A DNA stretch of 64,000 nucleotides from Sycon ciliatum (taxonomy: Eukaryota; Porifera; Calcarea; Leucosolenida; Sycettidae), in assembly GCF_964019385.1 (NCBI RefSeq), contig NC_088643.1, positions 46,959,050 to 47,023,049 of the forward strand, in the 5' to 3' direction. The notes beneath the pieces are model-generated. The model was not told the origin of the DNA and made no database searches. It worked only from the letters and a program-made list of their open reading frames with translations. A program made the translations under genes and the position numbers. Position 1 is the stretch's first letter; each line of letters starts with the position of its first letter. Shown piece after piece: positions 1 through 10,600 of the stretch.

Positions 1-284
1 TGTTGTTCCGTCTTTACTGCACTTGTCTTCTTTTTGCTTTCAGCTTTTTTCTTCTCTCTACTTTTGGTCGCAAGCTGTGCCTCGTACTCCTCCAGTAATT
101 CTTGACAGATTAGGTTTTCCTTGGGCTCCCATGTATTGTCCGAATCCGGAAAGCCATTCCATTTCAGCAGGTATTCAATTCGTCCGTTTTTGACACGTTT
201 CCCTAAAATCTTCTCTACAGTATATTCTTCGGGCTCGTCTTCGTGCTTCCGCTTCTTTCCCTTTCTCTTGTCGCCCTTGGCCAT
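1..284 (-). CDS. HP1: Heterochromatin protein 1 (CBX/HP1-like), N-terminal chromodomain part, partial
   Basis: Seen: reading the minus strand from the ATG at 284, an open frame of 94 codons runs off the left edge. A Lys/Arg-rich head (residues 3-13) and an acidic stretch (15-20) lead into a chromodomain at about residues 20-70, with EEYTVEKIL, the WNGFP turn and the NTWEPKENL motif. The expected aromatic-cage residues are Y21, W42 and F45, the same numbering as in mammalian CBX1. A Lys-rich hinge begins at about residue 80. Known: HP1 proteins bind H3K9-methylated histone H3 through this cage and build heterochromatin in the nucleus. The chromoshadow domain would lie outside the window. The gene is divergent from MTX2, with 526 bp between the start codons. 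Polycomb CBX proteins are less likely because of the EEYxVEKIL signature and the acidic patch. Confidence 0.93.
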   Translation of the reverse strand, partial: MAKGDKRKGKKRKHEDEPEEYTVEKILGKRVKNGRIEYLLKWNGFPDSDNTWEPKENLICQELLEEYEAQLATKSREKKKAESKKKTSAVKTEQ

Positions 285-810
285 ATCCAATTAACAAATC
301 TACACAACTCTGATAAGGATAATGTTGATATTCACACAGAAGCTGCTCTGTTTTCTCTCTGAGCCAAAAGAACAATTTACTGAAGCATTTAGAATATCCA
401 AATAGATATTTAGACTTCGGGTCACGCTTTGTAAAGTCCTGTACAAACCTTTGAAGCTCTCATGCATGGACAACGATGTTGTGTTGATATCGCGCATATG
501 CAGCTGCTACATGTAGACGTTGTCGTTGGTGATTTTCGGTCTTTCTGGGCCATGTGACAGCATTTTTCGGCGCCGTTTTTCGGCTTGAATATCAAGGTAG
601 TTTCCATGACAGCGCGGGCATGACAACGACTACGATCGTGGAGTCACGAAGGCCGTGTCCCAAAAAATGCAACTCGATCAACCAAACAGAATAAAAAACA
701 CAAAGTCAAGATTCCAAGAAAAATGAGCAAAACTGAAAAGTGAAATACTCGAGAGCAAAATGATAGAGCAAGAGTTTGAATGTGAGTCGTGCCTGATCTA
801 GACGTTTCAT
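285..810. promoter_or_regulatory. Shared intergenic region between the divergent HP1 and MTX2 genes (probable bidirectional promoter and 5' UTRs)
   Basis: The 526 bp between the two opposed start codons hold no convincing coding exon. By position they must contain the 5' ends of both genes. No clear TATA box or initiator was recognised, so a bidirectional promoter is inferred from gene arrangement only. An in-frame TAG at 799-801 closes the MTX2 frame upstream of its ATG. Confidence 0.45.
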
Positions 811-3800
811 ATGACCTCTCTCGGAATAAACGATCACCTATCCTTCATGATGCAGAATCGAGAAGGTAAAGATTGGCCTATTGTAGTAACGTGTCCAGCA
901 GTCTCACTCAGCACTCCTGACATGATTTGGATGACCACTGGAAAAGGATTAGGATGACCACATTGTGGCAAGAGTTTCATGTTCTGATTGAAGCAGTGCC
1001 GCTTAAGTAGCATTTTTTCTGCGTTTCAGGTAAAACAGCGTGGGATAGCAGTGCCTGCCTCTATGTACCGCCAGCTGGTAAGTGAATTCATCAAAGCCTT
1101 GTCCTGTTAAAAATAGACGCTGCAGAAGTACTGTAGAAATATTGTCTTTGAAAGCTTGCGAACACACACACACGCGCGCGCGCGCACACCCGCACGCGCT
1201 CGCACACACACACGCGTGCGTGCGCGCGCACACACAACCACTACCACGAGCACCACCACAACCACCACCACCAACAACAACATGTGTTTTGTACGGCCGT
1301 CGCAAAGGAAACACGCAAATCTGCGAGTGCACAACCAGTACACCTGCTGATTTCTCTTATAGGAATGGTCGCGGGCAAGATCTGCATAAAACAGATCAAA
1401 ACTTGTGACAGATAACTGCCTAGTCCACAAACTACAGTCAGACCTCGCATAACCGCACACATCCGTTTTCCACAAAAATATCCGGATAGGCGAGGGAACC
1501 GGATAATCGAACACACATACTGTATGTATGCATGGCATATGCTGTAAATCGGTAACCAACGATTTTCTTCCGGATGGTGAGGGATCCGGATGAAAGGGGA
1601 CCGGATACGCAAGGTCTGACTGTAGTAACACAGCAGTTATGTCCTGAGACCTTCTGGTTGTTGGAAATTGTTTTCATGGATCCTTGTTGCTAATGAGAAT
1701 TTCATCCTCCTGGTTGAGTGAAGGCTCATGCAGTTCTGTGTGCTGTTTTCTTCATCTTGTGGCCTACGCAGGTAGTTCAGTTCTTCCCACCAGAGCCCGT
1801 TGCCTAGCAATCAAGGTACGTACACCATGTACAGTACTTGTATTTGTATCATTGATATGAGAAGGGGCAAAACGTTACGCGTTTTGACTGACCGTCCACT
1901 ATTGTAAGCGGATCATATACGGCCAGAGAGTGCGACAACAAGGCACAACACATGTATGATACTATACAGTCAGACCTCGCTTATCCGGTCCTCTTTTATC
2001 CGGATACCTCGCCATCCGGAAGAACATCGTTGGTTACCGATTTACAGCACAGCACAGGCCATGTATACATACAGTATGTGTGTTCGATTATCCGGTTCCC
2101 TGTCCGGATATTTTTGTGGAAAATAGATGTGTGCGGTTATGCGAGGTCTGACTGTGGTAACTTGTAAACAATGTCTGGCCGCTCGAAATATTGCACGGAA
2201 CACATTGTAGAACATACTGGATTTCATTATTATGATGTGAGGGTTGGCAGAAGGCATCACGCTTGCGTTGAGTTGATACCGTGCCTTTTGCATGATTGCA
2301 TGTGTGTGTGTGTATGTGTGTGTGTGCGCGCGCGCGCGTGTGTATGTGTGTGTGTGTGTGTTCTGCAGGCTTTACTTGAGCTGTGCAATCTGCCCTATCA
2401 ATGTAAAGAGCTAGCCAATGCAGAGTTCATGTCACACTCCGGTGAGTGCAGCTACTGTCATGTATAACCACTGAAGGTGAAGATGAAGGGGGGGGGGGGG
2501 GGGGGGGACAACAATTTTCAAACTGATCTTCGCATTTTCGTTTGGCCTGTTATTTCAAAGTATGTGCACGCGTATTATGCCGGTTATATCGTCAGCTCTG
2601 ACAATGACTTGTAATAAAAAGCTATTCCAGATTCTGTTCTCGGGTCTGATTGTTCTTTATTCAGGTCAGATTCCTGTTTTGGTTGAAGGCAAGACAACGT
2701 CATGTGGATTCGATGAGATCGTTGCACATTTTCACTTTCACGTAGGTTTGCTCCGATGGTGTGTTTAAATTCCTACTTCTTCTCGCATTTTAGTGGCAGC
2801 ACACTTTGTTAGCTTTGCTGCCTCGAATATTAGTAGCTATTACATAGAGAGAGAAGATGTCGTAGTGTTGTTTGAGCAAGTGCAGTTGATTAGGCAGCAC
2901 TGATCTTTTGTACATCACCACACGTGCTAACTGCTGCTTCACTCCTTGCGTCCCGTTATGTAGGAGCTGCTGCCTTCGTCCGACTTGCCAGCACCGGCAA
3001 AACTCGACATCAAGGCGTTTTCAGCGTTAGTGCATGGCAAGCTGTTTGCTGCAGAGGTGAGTACTGCTCGTATGGCTCTTCACACTTGTTAGCTGAATAG
3101 ATGATTGCGTCACTGAAGTGACATTGTTGTGCAAATCAACATTTAATACTGCATGATGGTTCTGCTGTGTGTGTGCTTTGATGTTCTGCTTTGATACAAT
3201 TTACTCATTTTTGTGGCACCCGCCGCCACTGACGCTGCTGCTGCTGCTGCTTCTTGTGCTTGTGCTTGTTGGCAGGTGTTCTCGGCGTGGTGTGTGCCAG
3301 GAAATGCAAAGGTCAGCTGCTGTACGTATGGCAATAGTCTGCCATTTCCTCTGAACTTTGTGCTGACTTGGCGTAAGAAGAAGCGAGCCCAGGACTTGTG
3401 CATCGCCGTGTTTTCATCGTGCCGTCCAGAGCAAGTAAGGCCGACGTGTACACATATACCAAGTTGTTTTCCCTACTTTGTTACTGAATCCGAGTTGCTC
3501 TAGCACATTACTTGACTGTGGAATGCACATGGTTGTTTGATGCATGTTCTGTAAAGTACCGATGATCCCTCTCCCCCTCCTTCCACTAGAATGCCTACAC
3601 TCACATGCGGCTGTGCTGTGTACGGCAGTGCATGCTGTGCTTCAGCCTTGTATTTTGACGTACGATTAGGTCACTTCAGAGTTAGTACATCTACAGCCAG
3701 TAGGACAGTAGTATGTGTTGCGTGGCTGGTTATACATGATAAACAACCTCTCTACAACCTCTCTACATGTATAAGAATGTACATGTATCATTCAAGTCTT

Positions 3801-4892
3801 ATCAACTTGTGCCGTGCATGTCGGTATGTGTGTGTGTGTGTGCGTGCGTGTGCGTGCGTGCGTGTGTGTGTATGTGTGTATTGCAGGTATATGGTGATGC
3901 TGCAGAGGTGTGCCGGACGCTGTCATTGCGCCTTGGTAGTGCTGAATTCTATGGGGATGTAAGGTAGGTCTCTATGCACACAGTGGAAGGCATTTACAAT
4001 ACTGTAATATGTACTACCAAGAGTACATAAACCAGAGTGTGCAACTGTGCATATCAGATCTGAAACAGCACAGTTCGTGCACTACGTCACCCTGATGAGA
4101 TCAGCCAAGCCGCGACTTGCGTACAGCTCAAATTTTCATGTTTCATAGCCCGGAAATCAGCCAAGTTTGCTTGATTTTAGACGTCCTGTTTCAGGATTTC
4201 GGTGTTTTGTGTGACTGTGTACGCTGCGTACATCCACCGACAAGTAAAGTCACCAGGCTATCCGTCTCAAAAAACCGAAATCAGGACAAACTCAGTGAAC
4301 TGCACCACCGCGACTGGTTACGCAACTTTTCACCGTACCTGTGGCTTACCATGCCGTCAGAAATGACGTAGTGCACGAATTACGCTCCCACAGGAACCAT
4401 CCCGAGTTGCACACTCTGGTTTATGTACTCTTGGTACTACCTGCTCGTGATTTTCTAACATCCAGGAACACAGCGAATTGCCTTTGATGACTGACTTTCA
4501 TCCAGTTTTTTTTAGATGCCAGCTGTGATCACAATTGTAGGATTCACGTGAATCCTACACTTTTGATCACAGCTGGCAAGTCTTGTTCCTCTCGCTAAAC
4601 AATCTTACGTGGGTGTGCGTGCGTGCATGCGTGCGTGTGCGTGTTATGCGCTGCACGTTGTGCATTGTGTATTCCGTATCGCCACTGTAGACCAACCGAG
4701 CTGGACGCCCTGGTGTGCAGTCACCTGCAATGTATACTGGACATGGATGAGTCACTACCGGATCGTACTCTCGTCGACTGTGTCAAGAAGCATGGCAACC
4801 TGGTCGAGTACTGCGCGCGCATGGCGCAACGCTGTCTCATCGCCCAGGGACAAGACAATGGCAGTACTGCGCAGCACGAATCTCACTCCTAG
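811..4892 (+). CDS. MTX2: Metaxin-2, complete nine-exon gene
   Basis: Exons: 811-865, 1030-1077, 1772-1815, 2369-2441, 2665-2741, 2964-3056, 3276-3434, 3887-3963, 4691-4892. All junctions are GT-AG, phases match at every join, and the product is 275 aa (human MTX2 is 263 aa). Recognisable blocks in order: the LELCNLP and NAEFMS motifs (human MCNLP and NAEYMS), a GQIPVLVEG strand, a WCVPGN segment followed by YGNSLPFPLN (human YGSPYPWPLN), then a C-terminal PTELDALV helix. Known: metaxins are GST-fold proteins of the mitochondrial outer membrane that work with MTX1/SAM50 in beta-barrel protein insertion and in mitochondrial transport adaptors. The start is chosen because an in-frame stop lies 12 bp upstream. 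Introns 2 to 4 and 7 carry CA/TG repeats, and introns 2, 3 and 8 carry inverted-repeat elements. Confidence 0.93.
1435..1622. mobile_element. 188-bp TIR element, family A copy 1 (pogo/Tigger-like MITE)
   Basis: Ends are perfect inverted repeats (CAGTCAGACC... and ...GGTCTGACTG), flanked by TA on both sides (1433-1434, 1623-1624). It lies inside MTX2 intron 2. Two more copies lie at 1967-2154 and 33935-34105. TA duplication with CAGT ends points to a Tc1/mariner or pogo-type transposase acting in trans. No coding capacity. Confidence 0.85.
1967..2154. mobile_element. TIR element, family A copy 2 (opposite orientation)
   Basis: Same family as 1435-1622 but inverted relative to it, located in MTX2 intron 3. 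The left flank is TA; the right flank has decayed to TG. Confidence 0.8.
2296..2362. repeat. (TG)n/(CG)n microsatellite abutting a splice acceptor
   Basis: Alternating TG/CG tract ending directly before the TTCTGCAG acceptor of MTX2 exon 4. Similar tracts lie at 1162-1230 and at 3822-3880, the latter ending just before exon 8. Confidence 0.8.
2487..2508. repeat. Poly-G homopolymer
   Basis: Uninterrupted run of about 22 G in MTX2 intron 4. Comparable poly-G/poly-C tracts occur near 8287, 9227, 19231, 20054, 53163, 59604 and 60950. Confidence 0.8.
4011..4440. mobile_element. 430-bp inverted-repeat element in MTX2 intron 8
   Basis: The ends are about 35-bp inverted repeats, ACCAAGAGTACATAAACC at the left and its reverse complement at the right. 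No ORF. The end motif resembles the short palindromes built on ACCAAGAGTCCATAAC at 25510-25570 and 27044-27140. Confidence 0.7.
4517..4577. repeat. 61-bp near-perfect palindrome
   Basis: TGCCAGCTGTGATCACAA and its complement enclose an inner hairpin, TAGGATTCACGTGAATCCTA. It lies in MTX2 intron 8, 114 bp before the last exon. It may be a very short foldback transposon. Confidence 0.65.
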
Positions 4893-6684
4893 TGTGTCAT
4901 GTGCAGTTTGTTTGAGCCCCCCTTATAATCTGTGCTTTGGCTGTCATCAGACTTGGGGTAACACTCGCTGCAAACTATCCACGCAGGCCTGCTGTTTGTC
5001 TACCGTGTTCTATTGACCTCGTCTTCAGCTCGCCACGTCATTCATGAACAGTGAAAAGCTGCAGTTGAATCAGGGCCCGGTCAGGTTCTGACAACCTGCT
5101 GCTACCCGAGGCAGTACAGATTTCAGGATTTGCATTGCAAGTGACCTCGGAGGCAGCTGCTGCACTGTTAGTCTGTAGACTTCACAAGGAGGTCTTGCCC
5201 ATCGTCTGTGGATGGCTGTGGCTGATCGTGGCAGCACACAAGCTCATGCCCGTCGCATCGTGTTGCATCTGCGGCTGTTGACTACTGTTCCGCTGCAGTT
5301 GCTACTTATCCAGCTGTCATGCGGTGGCAATTTCTTTTCATTGTCCACTGTGACGTTGGTGCCATGTTCCATCCAGGCTTCTTGTGCTGGCCTGAATGAT
5401 GCTGACACAATCATATGACTGGCCTCTGGTATCCAGTTATCCGGTGCTGTCACATTCAGACTTTAAATGCTGTAGAATTACTTTAGGCTGAACCTTGATT
5501 TGGGTTTTTTCATGGACTAGCTCCTGCTCTGGACTACATAACATTGACTGTACCTGCTGCACACAATCGTCCCAGCGCTATCTGCCACTGACATTAATTT
5601 TGTCTTATTTCTGTCCATTCCATTCCTCATATCACATCCACCTTCTTCTTCTCCTACGGGTGTGTTGATCATGTCCGTGCACTCAGCTGCTAAGTTAGTG
5701 TGGTACATGTACTGTTGCATCGATGTGCTCCTGGCTGGAAAGCGCACAGCTGGCTTGGTCATGCACCAGGGGACATTCCTTCAGGGCAACGAACTCAATC
5801 AAGCCGCGTGCTCTGAGTCTCTCTCAATGCCGTTCATAAGAACACAGAGACTGACTGACGGGCTGGCTAGCCCTGCGTTGCCACGCCATGTCCAGTCCCT
5901 TATCTATTCCTCACAACAGCTAATGCCAGTCTTAACACGACAGTGGGCTCGACGGCCACAAGAATGTCAGAGGGTAATCGATCAGCAGAAATGACAACAA
6001 GAGATAATCAGAAATGGGGAGGCAAAGCAAGATGATAAATTAACTATAAAATGAATACCAGTTGCAAAGTACTTCAACGGGCCACTGATTCTGCAGACAT
6101 GACAACTAGCATACAGACGTTGATCAAAGAAAAAGTGTAGGGACACATCTTCCAGGTGATAGTAGACTACTCTTCGCAATTTTCTAGCAGCTCTTACCAG
6201 CAAGAATATCATCATCAGATATGAGGTGAAGATGCAGTGAAAGCCAGAGCAAGCCAGCAATAGTGCGCGCATTGGACAACTGCTAGTCACTAAAATCCCT
6301 CAACTGATTCACTCAACAATAAGAATCGTATTGCCAGACGGTGGCGCTGAAATTGTCAATTTATTGTCAGCAAGCAACTACTACGTTACGAGAGCTAGGT
6401 AAGAATGTTGCCGGACATTAGCAGCAGGTTACCAACAGACCTGCTCACTGGATAATAAATAAGAGTCATGATGTGAGTATTATCGTGATTAAACAGCATA
6501 ATGCCAGCAAGTCCTGCGACAAAACAAAACAAAAAATAGAAGTTTAGACGGCTTCATAAATTTAAAACAAGACTATATAAAAATGAAAAAGTGAAGACAA
6601 GAGAGAAAGACATCAGGGGGGATGAAGATAATCAGCTTGCACACATGAACCAGTCAGTGTACAAGAACCTGCCTGTCCAGCAAA
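4893..6684. other. Convergent intergenic region between MTX2 and the OSBPL9-like gene
   Basis: This holds the 3' UTRs of two tail-to-tail genes. On the minus strand an AATAAA lies at 6360-6365, about 320 bp past the OSBPL9-like stop, and is a plausible polyadenylation signal. On the plus strand an AATAAA lies at 6454-6459. No further coding exon was recognised. Confidence 0.5.
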
Positions 6685-7656
6685 TTACAGGCGTGCACTA
6701 AGAGGGTGGTTGAATTCAAATCCGTGCTCCACGTCTCCATGGAAATACTGCAGGACACACAGACAGACACACAAAATTTTATTGAGTATTACGCTCCCTC
6801 GCCTCGGCTTGGTTGAGCACTCTTTTCCCAAGTTAGCGTTAAAGTTGTCTGCCCTTGTGCAAAGCCCCTAAAGCTCGCCGTGTTTATCGTAGTTAGAGCA
6901 CTCTGACTCTAGAGCTTTCAGCCGGTTTAAAAAAAGCTTTGTTGTTCATTAGACTTCATTGGGATTGGTTCGGCCAGTAGCTCTGAGCTCCGCTAAGGTG
7001 ACTTATCAAGGTCGAAACAGCATGCTCTCTGGAGATTGAGTTATTATAATGGAAATGACGACAATGACAACAATGCCATAGCATGGGGATAAGAAAGCAG
7101 TTTCAAAATCCGATAGGTACCGATGACAACCAACACACACAACGTTACCAAAGCGAAATGCACCATCAAAAAATGTTGAAAAACAAACGCAGACACACAC
7201 AGCTAGGAGTACAACCAACCTTATGCTTCCATACAGCACCGGTCTCCTTCCGTGTACGTGCTTCTTCTCGCTGTTTTTCCTCAAGCTGCATATCAAATCA
7301 ACAAACAAACAGAAACCCGATCTAATACAGGCATTGAGGCTATGAGAGGAATACAATCCCCGGGAAAAAGTCAATTGGTTTCCCAATATAGTGTACTCCA
7401 AACACACCCAAATTTTAGCGACACAGAAATCTTAGCAAATTTATCAGCCGGGTCAAATTCTCCGAAGTTAGGACTCCTGAATCAGTATATTAATGCTAAA
7501 TATATCCGTCACTAAACTTTTAACACAGTAGATCAAGGATAATGACCTATATCTTACCTTAACCTTGGCTTCTGTTGCAACGGTAATATTGTGCGGTAAA
7601 TTGGCAGTGACTTCCTTCCAGAGCCTACACGCGCGCGCGCGTGCACACACACACAC

Positions 7657-7694
<38 letters not shown>

Positions 7695-10600
7695 TGCCAT
7701 GCACAACAGCTAGCACTAGTAGCAGTGGGTTCAGGTGGATCAAATGTGAATACTGTGTTGCAGAAATCAGGGAAGGTACCGTAGAATCCCGCGGATAAGC
7801 CCACGGGCTTATCTGTTTCACAAGGACATTTCGGCGGGCTTATACAAGGACATTGGCTTATACGCGGGCATGGGCGTTTACGCCGACACCAAAATTGTGC
7901 TATAGAAAAGTACCAAGGAAGTGAGAAGTACAATGTACATTGCTGAAAACCACTGTGCAAACAAAAACAACCAATGATTGTCTTGAAATGTACAAAAAAC
8001 CCTACATGTACTACATGCATGGTACGACCTAGGCCCATGGGCTTGTACAACGAAGCTTCGCGATGTTCGAACTTGGCCTGCGCTTATGCGTGAGCATGGG
8101 CTTATCCGCGGGATTCTACGGTATCTGCTTACCGTCTTGATTCTGTCGGTGCTTGACTTTCCAATTCTCGCACAAGCTTGGGAACTGTTGTCATAGTCGT
8201 TGTGTCGACAAACACACTTGTCTAACAAGTCATCAGAAAACAGAAAGAAAGAACGCCGTTTAATACCCCCAAAATGAGCAATGCCAGGGGGGGGGGGGGT
8301 AAAGCAACGGAGATATGTTGTGTGTGTGTGCATGTGCATGTGTATGTGCATGTGTGTGTGTGCATGTGTGTGCGTGTGTGTGTGTATGCGTTCCTGTATG
8401 GCTCAATCTTATCTGGAGCACAGACAAACCTGCTTGATGACATCGCCACCGATACGATTTTGTATCCAAGAATGCAAAAAGTCAGCTCACCTGATTTCCG
8501 ACCTTGGCATTAACTACACCATTCCACAAGCCGTCTAGTGACATAAAGGGCTTCTTTTCATTCGCATCCCTGCACAAAACAGGTACACAGAATGGGCGGC
8601 ACATAAGAACAATATACATCGAACCACCAGGCCAGTGACCCTGAGCTCCGCTAAGGAGACCTAACAAGGTAGAAACAGCTAGCTGTCCGGAGATTGAGTA
8701 AATCAAAAGACTAAAATAACGACCAGTGCGAACACAAGGCAATTGTACAGCAAGACCACCTGTATTACCCCAAATTGCAAGGCGAGCCCAACAAGAAAAT
8801 NNNNNNNNNNNNNNNNNNNNNNNNNNNNNNNNNNNNNNNNNNNNNNNNNNNNNNNNNNNNNNNNNNNNNNNNNNNNNNNNNNNNNNNNNNNNNNNNNNNN
8901 NNNNNNNNNNNNNNNNNNNNNNNNNNNNNNNNNNNNNNNNNNNNNNNNNNNNNNNNNNNNNNNNNNNNNNNNNNNNNNNNNNNNNNNNNNNNNNNNNNNN
9001 TAACTGATCAAATACGTACTTGAGTTCACCAGTAACACGATGACGAGTTCCTCCAACAAAAGGCTGTACGTACACAAGAGAGACACCGTGGCAGCACATC
9101 AAGTGAAAATGGCAGTAAGGATAGAAATGGCCTATGCAAACAACTGGATAGCTACATCGTACATAATCAGAAAATACATGGACATCGCATTCATGTACTG
9201 TGTACTTGCCCAACGACCAGCGTGACCCCCCCCCCCCCCCCCCCCATACACACACACTACACACATGCAAGAAAACACTCAAGAACGCGCGAACGCACAC
9301 ACACACACGCACACAGTGCAATGCATCATCAGAAAGCAACAGTCCTAAAGAGTGCTCTACTGACCTTGCATATGAACTCGATGGATGCCGATAATCCTGA
9401 CTTTTCACAGGTGACTTCTGCCTTGCCACCCATCTCCATCCACGGTGTTGTCAAGATGGACCTACACCAATACCGAACACCAACAAGAACAACAGCCGAC
9501 CATAGCAATGTCAACAACACAAGCATTCACTGTCACTGCACACCATAACCAAGGATAGGAACATAGAAAATAATATACAAACTAAAGGCACGTTGTGCAT
9601 CACGGAGCACTATTGCAGCAACACCTGCTTGTAGACTGGATGTGGGTGAAGAAAGTGGAATGTGTTCTTGCTTACACGTGCACTGAGTGCAGCAAGTGCC
9701 TGGCCGGATAGATCATTGGCAAAACAGGCCATGCCTGTTCGTTACAATTTCATACTCAGATTCAAGAGGCTACACTACCAGGCTACAACATACAAGGCAT
9801 GTTCTTGTAGCCAAGCAGCCGAAGCTCCAAGTACAGCCGTGATTGGCGAAATCCAACCACTGCCATAACTTAAGTGTCAGCATAACCTTGCTTGCTGTGT
9901 GCACATGCTTTCCCAGGAATGCATATGTAGAACCATGTGTGTCCACAGGAGTAAATACACTTGCAAGCAGTACCCATGCGAATGTCGTACATAAATATGA
10001 AAGGCCCGGGGTCGGACTTCACTTTGCCACCAATACACGTGGATGAGCTATCGTCATCGTCTTACCTGGCATACGCACTCGGGAACGTTACGCGATATGT
10101 CTCATTATGAACGTGATCGGTTAGCGTACCTGAATAATTAAAAAAAAAAAGGTAGATCAGTTTTGCTCAGCAACCGGTCACAATGCGCGACTTTCAGCCA
10201 CAAAAAAGCCCCCCCCCCCCCCTCGAGGGCAAGATGCGCATGCAGCATGAGAAGGTCGATGTGTATTCTCCTTACTCTTTGCACGTGCACTCCTGTCATA
10301 CTGTGCATAGATCCTGCTCCTCATGCTTGAAAAGCGCACACTAAAGCCTGACTAGAGGAGGTGAAGTCAAGTACAGCCCAACATGCACCATGTCAATCCC
10401 CCCTTGTCAGCCAAACACTTGAACAGCGCCATAGCCACAGGGGATTACAAGGCAGAGCAGAAACCCAACAACAAGGCATGCATCATGTCAATCCCCCTTG
10501 TCAGCCAAACACTTCAACAGCGCCGTAGCCACAAGATTACAAGGCAGAGCAGAAATCCACCGACAAGGATACAGCATACCATATTATCTCTAATATAAGC

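Noticed and set aside
1003..1631. Open frames rich in Cys/Val/Arg or Thr/His across CA/CG repeats
   Set aside because: Simple translation of a dinucleotide repeat; they overlap the true MTX2 exon 1030-1077 in another frame.
8482..9429. Long minus-strand open frame of about 315 codons crossing the N gap
   Set aside because: It is open only because the 200 N cannot contain stops; the real coding parts are the short OSBPL9 exons 8491-8569, 9020-9063 and 9365-9461 in other joins.
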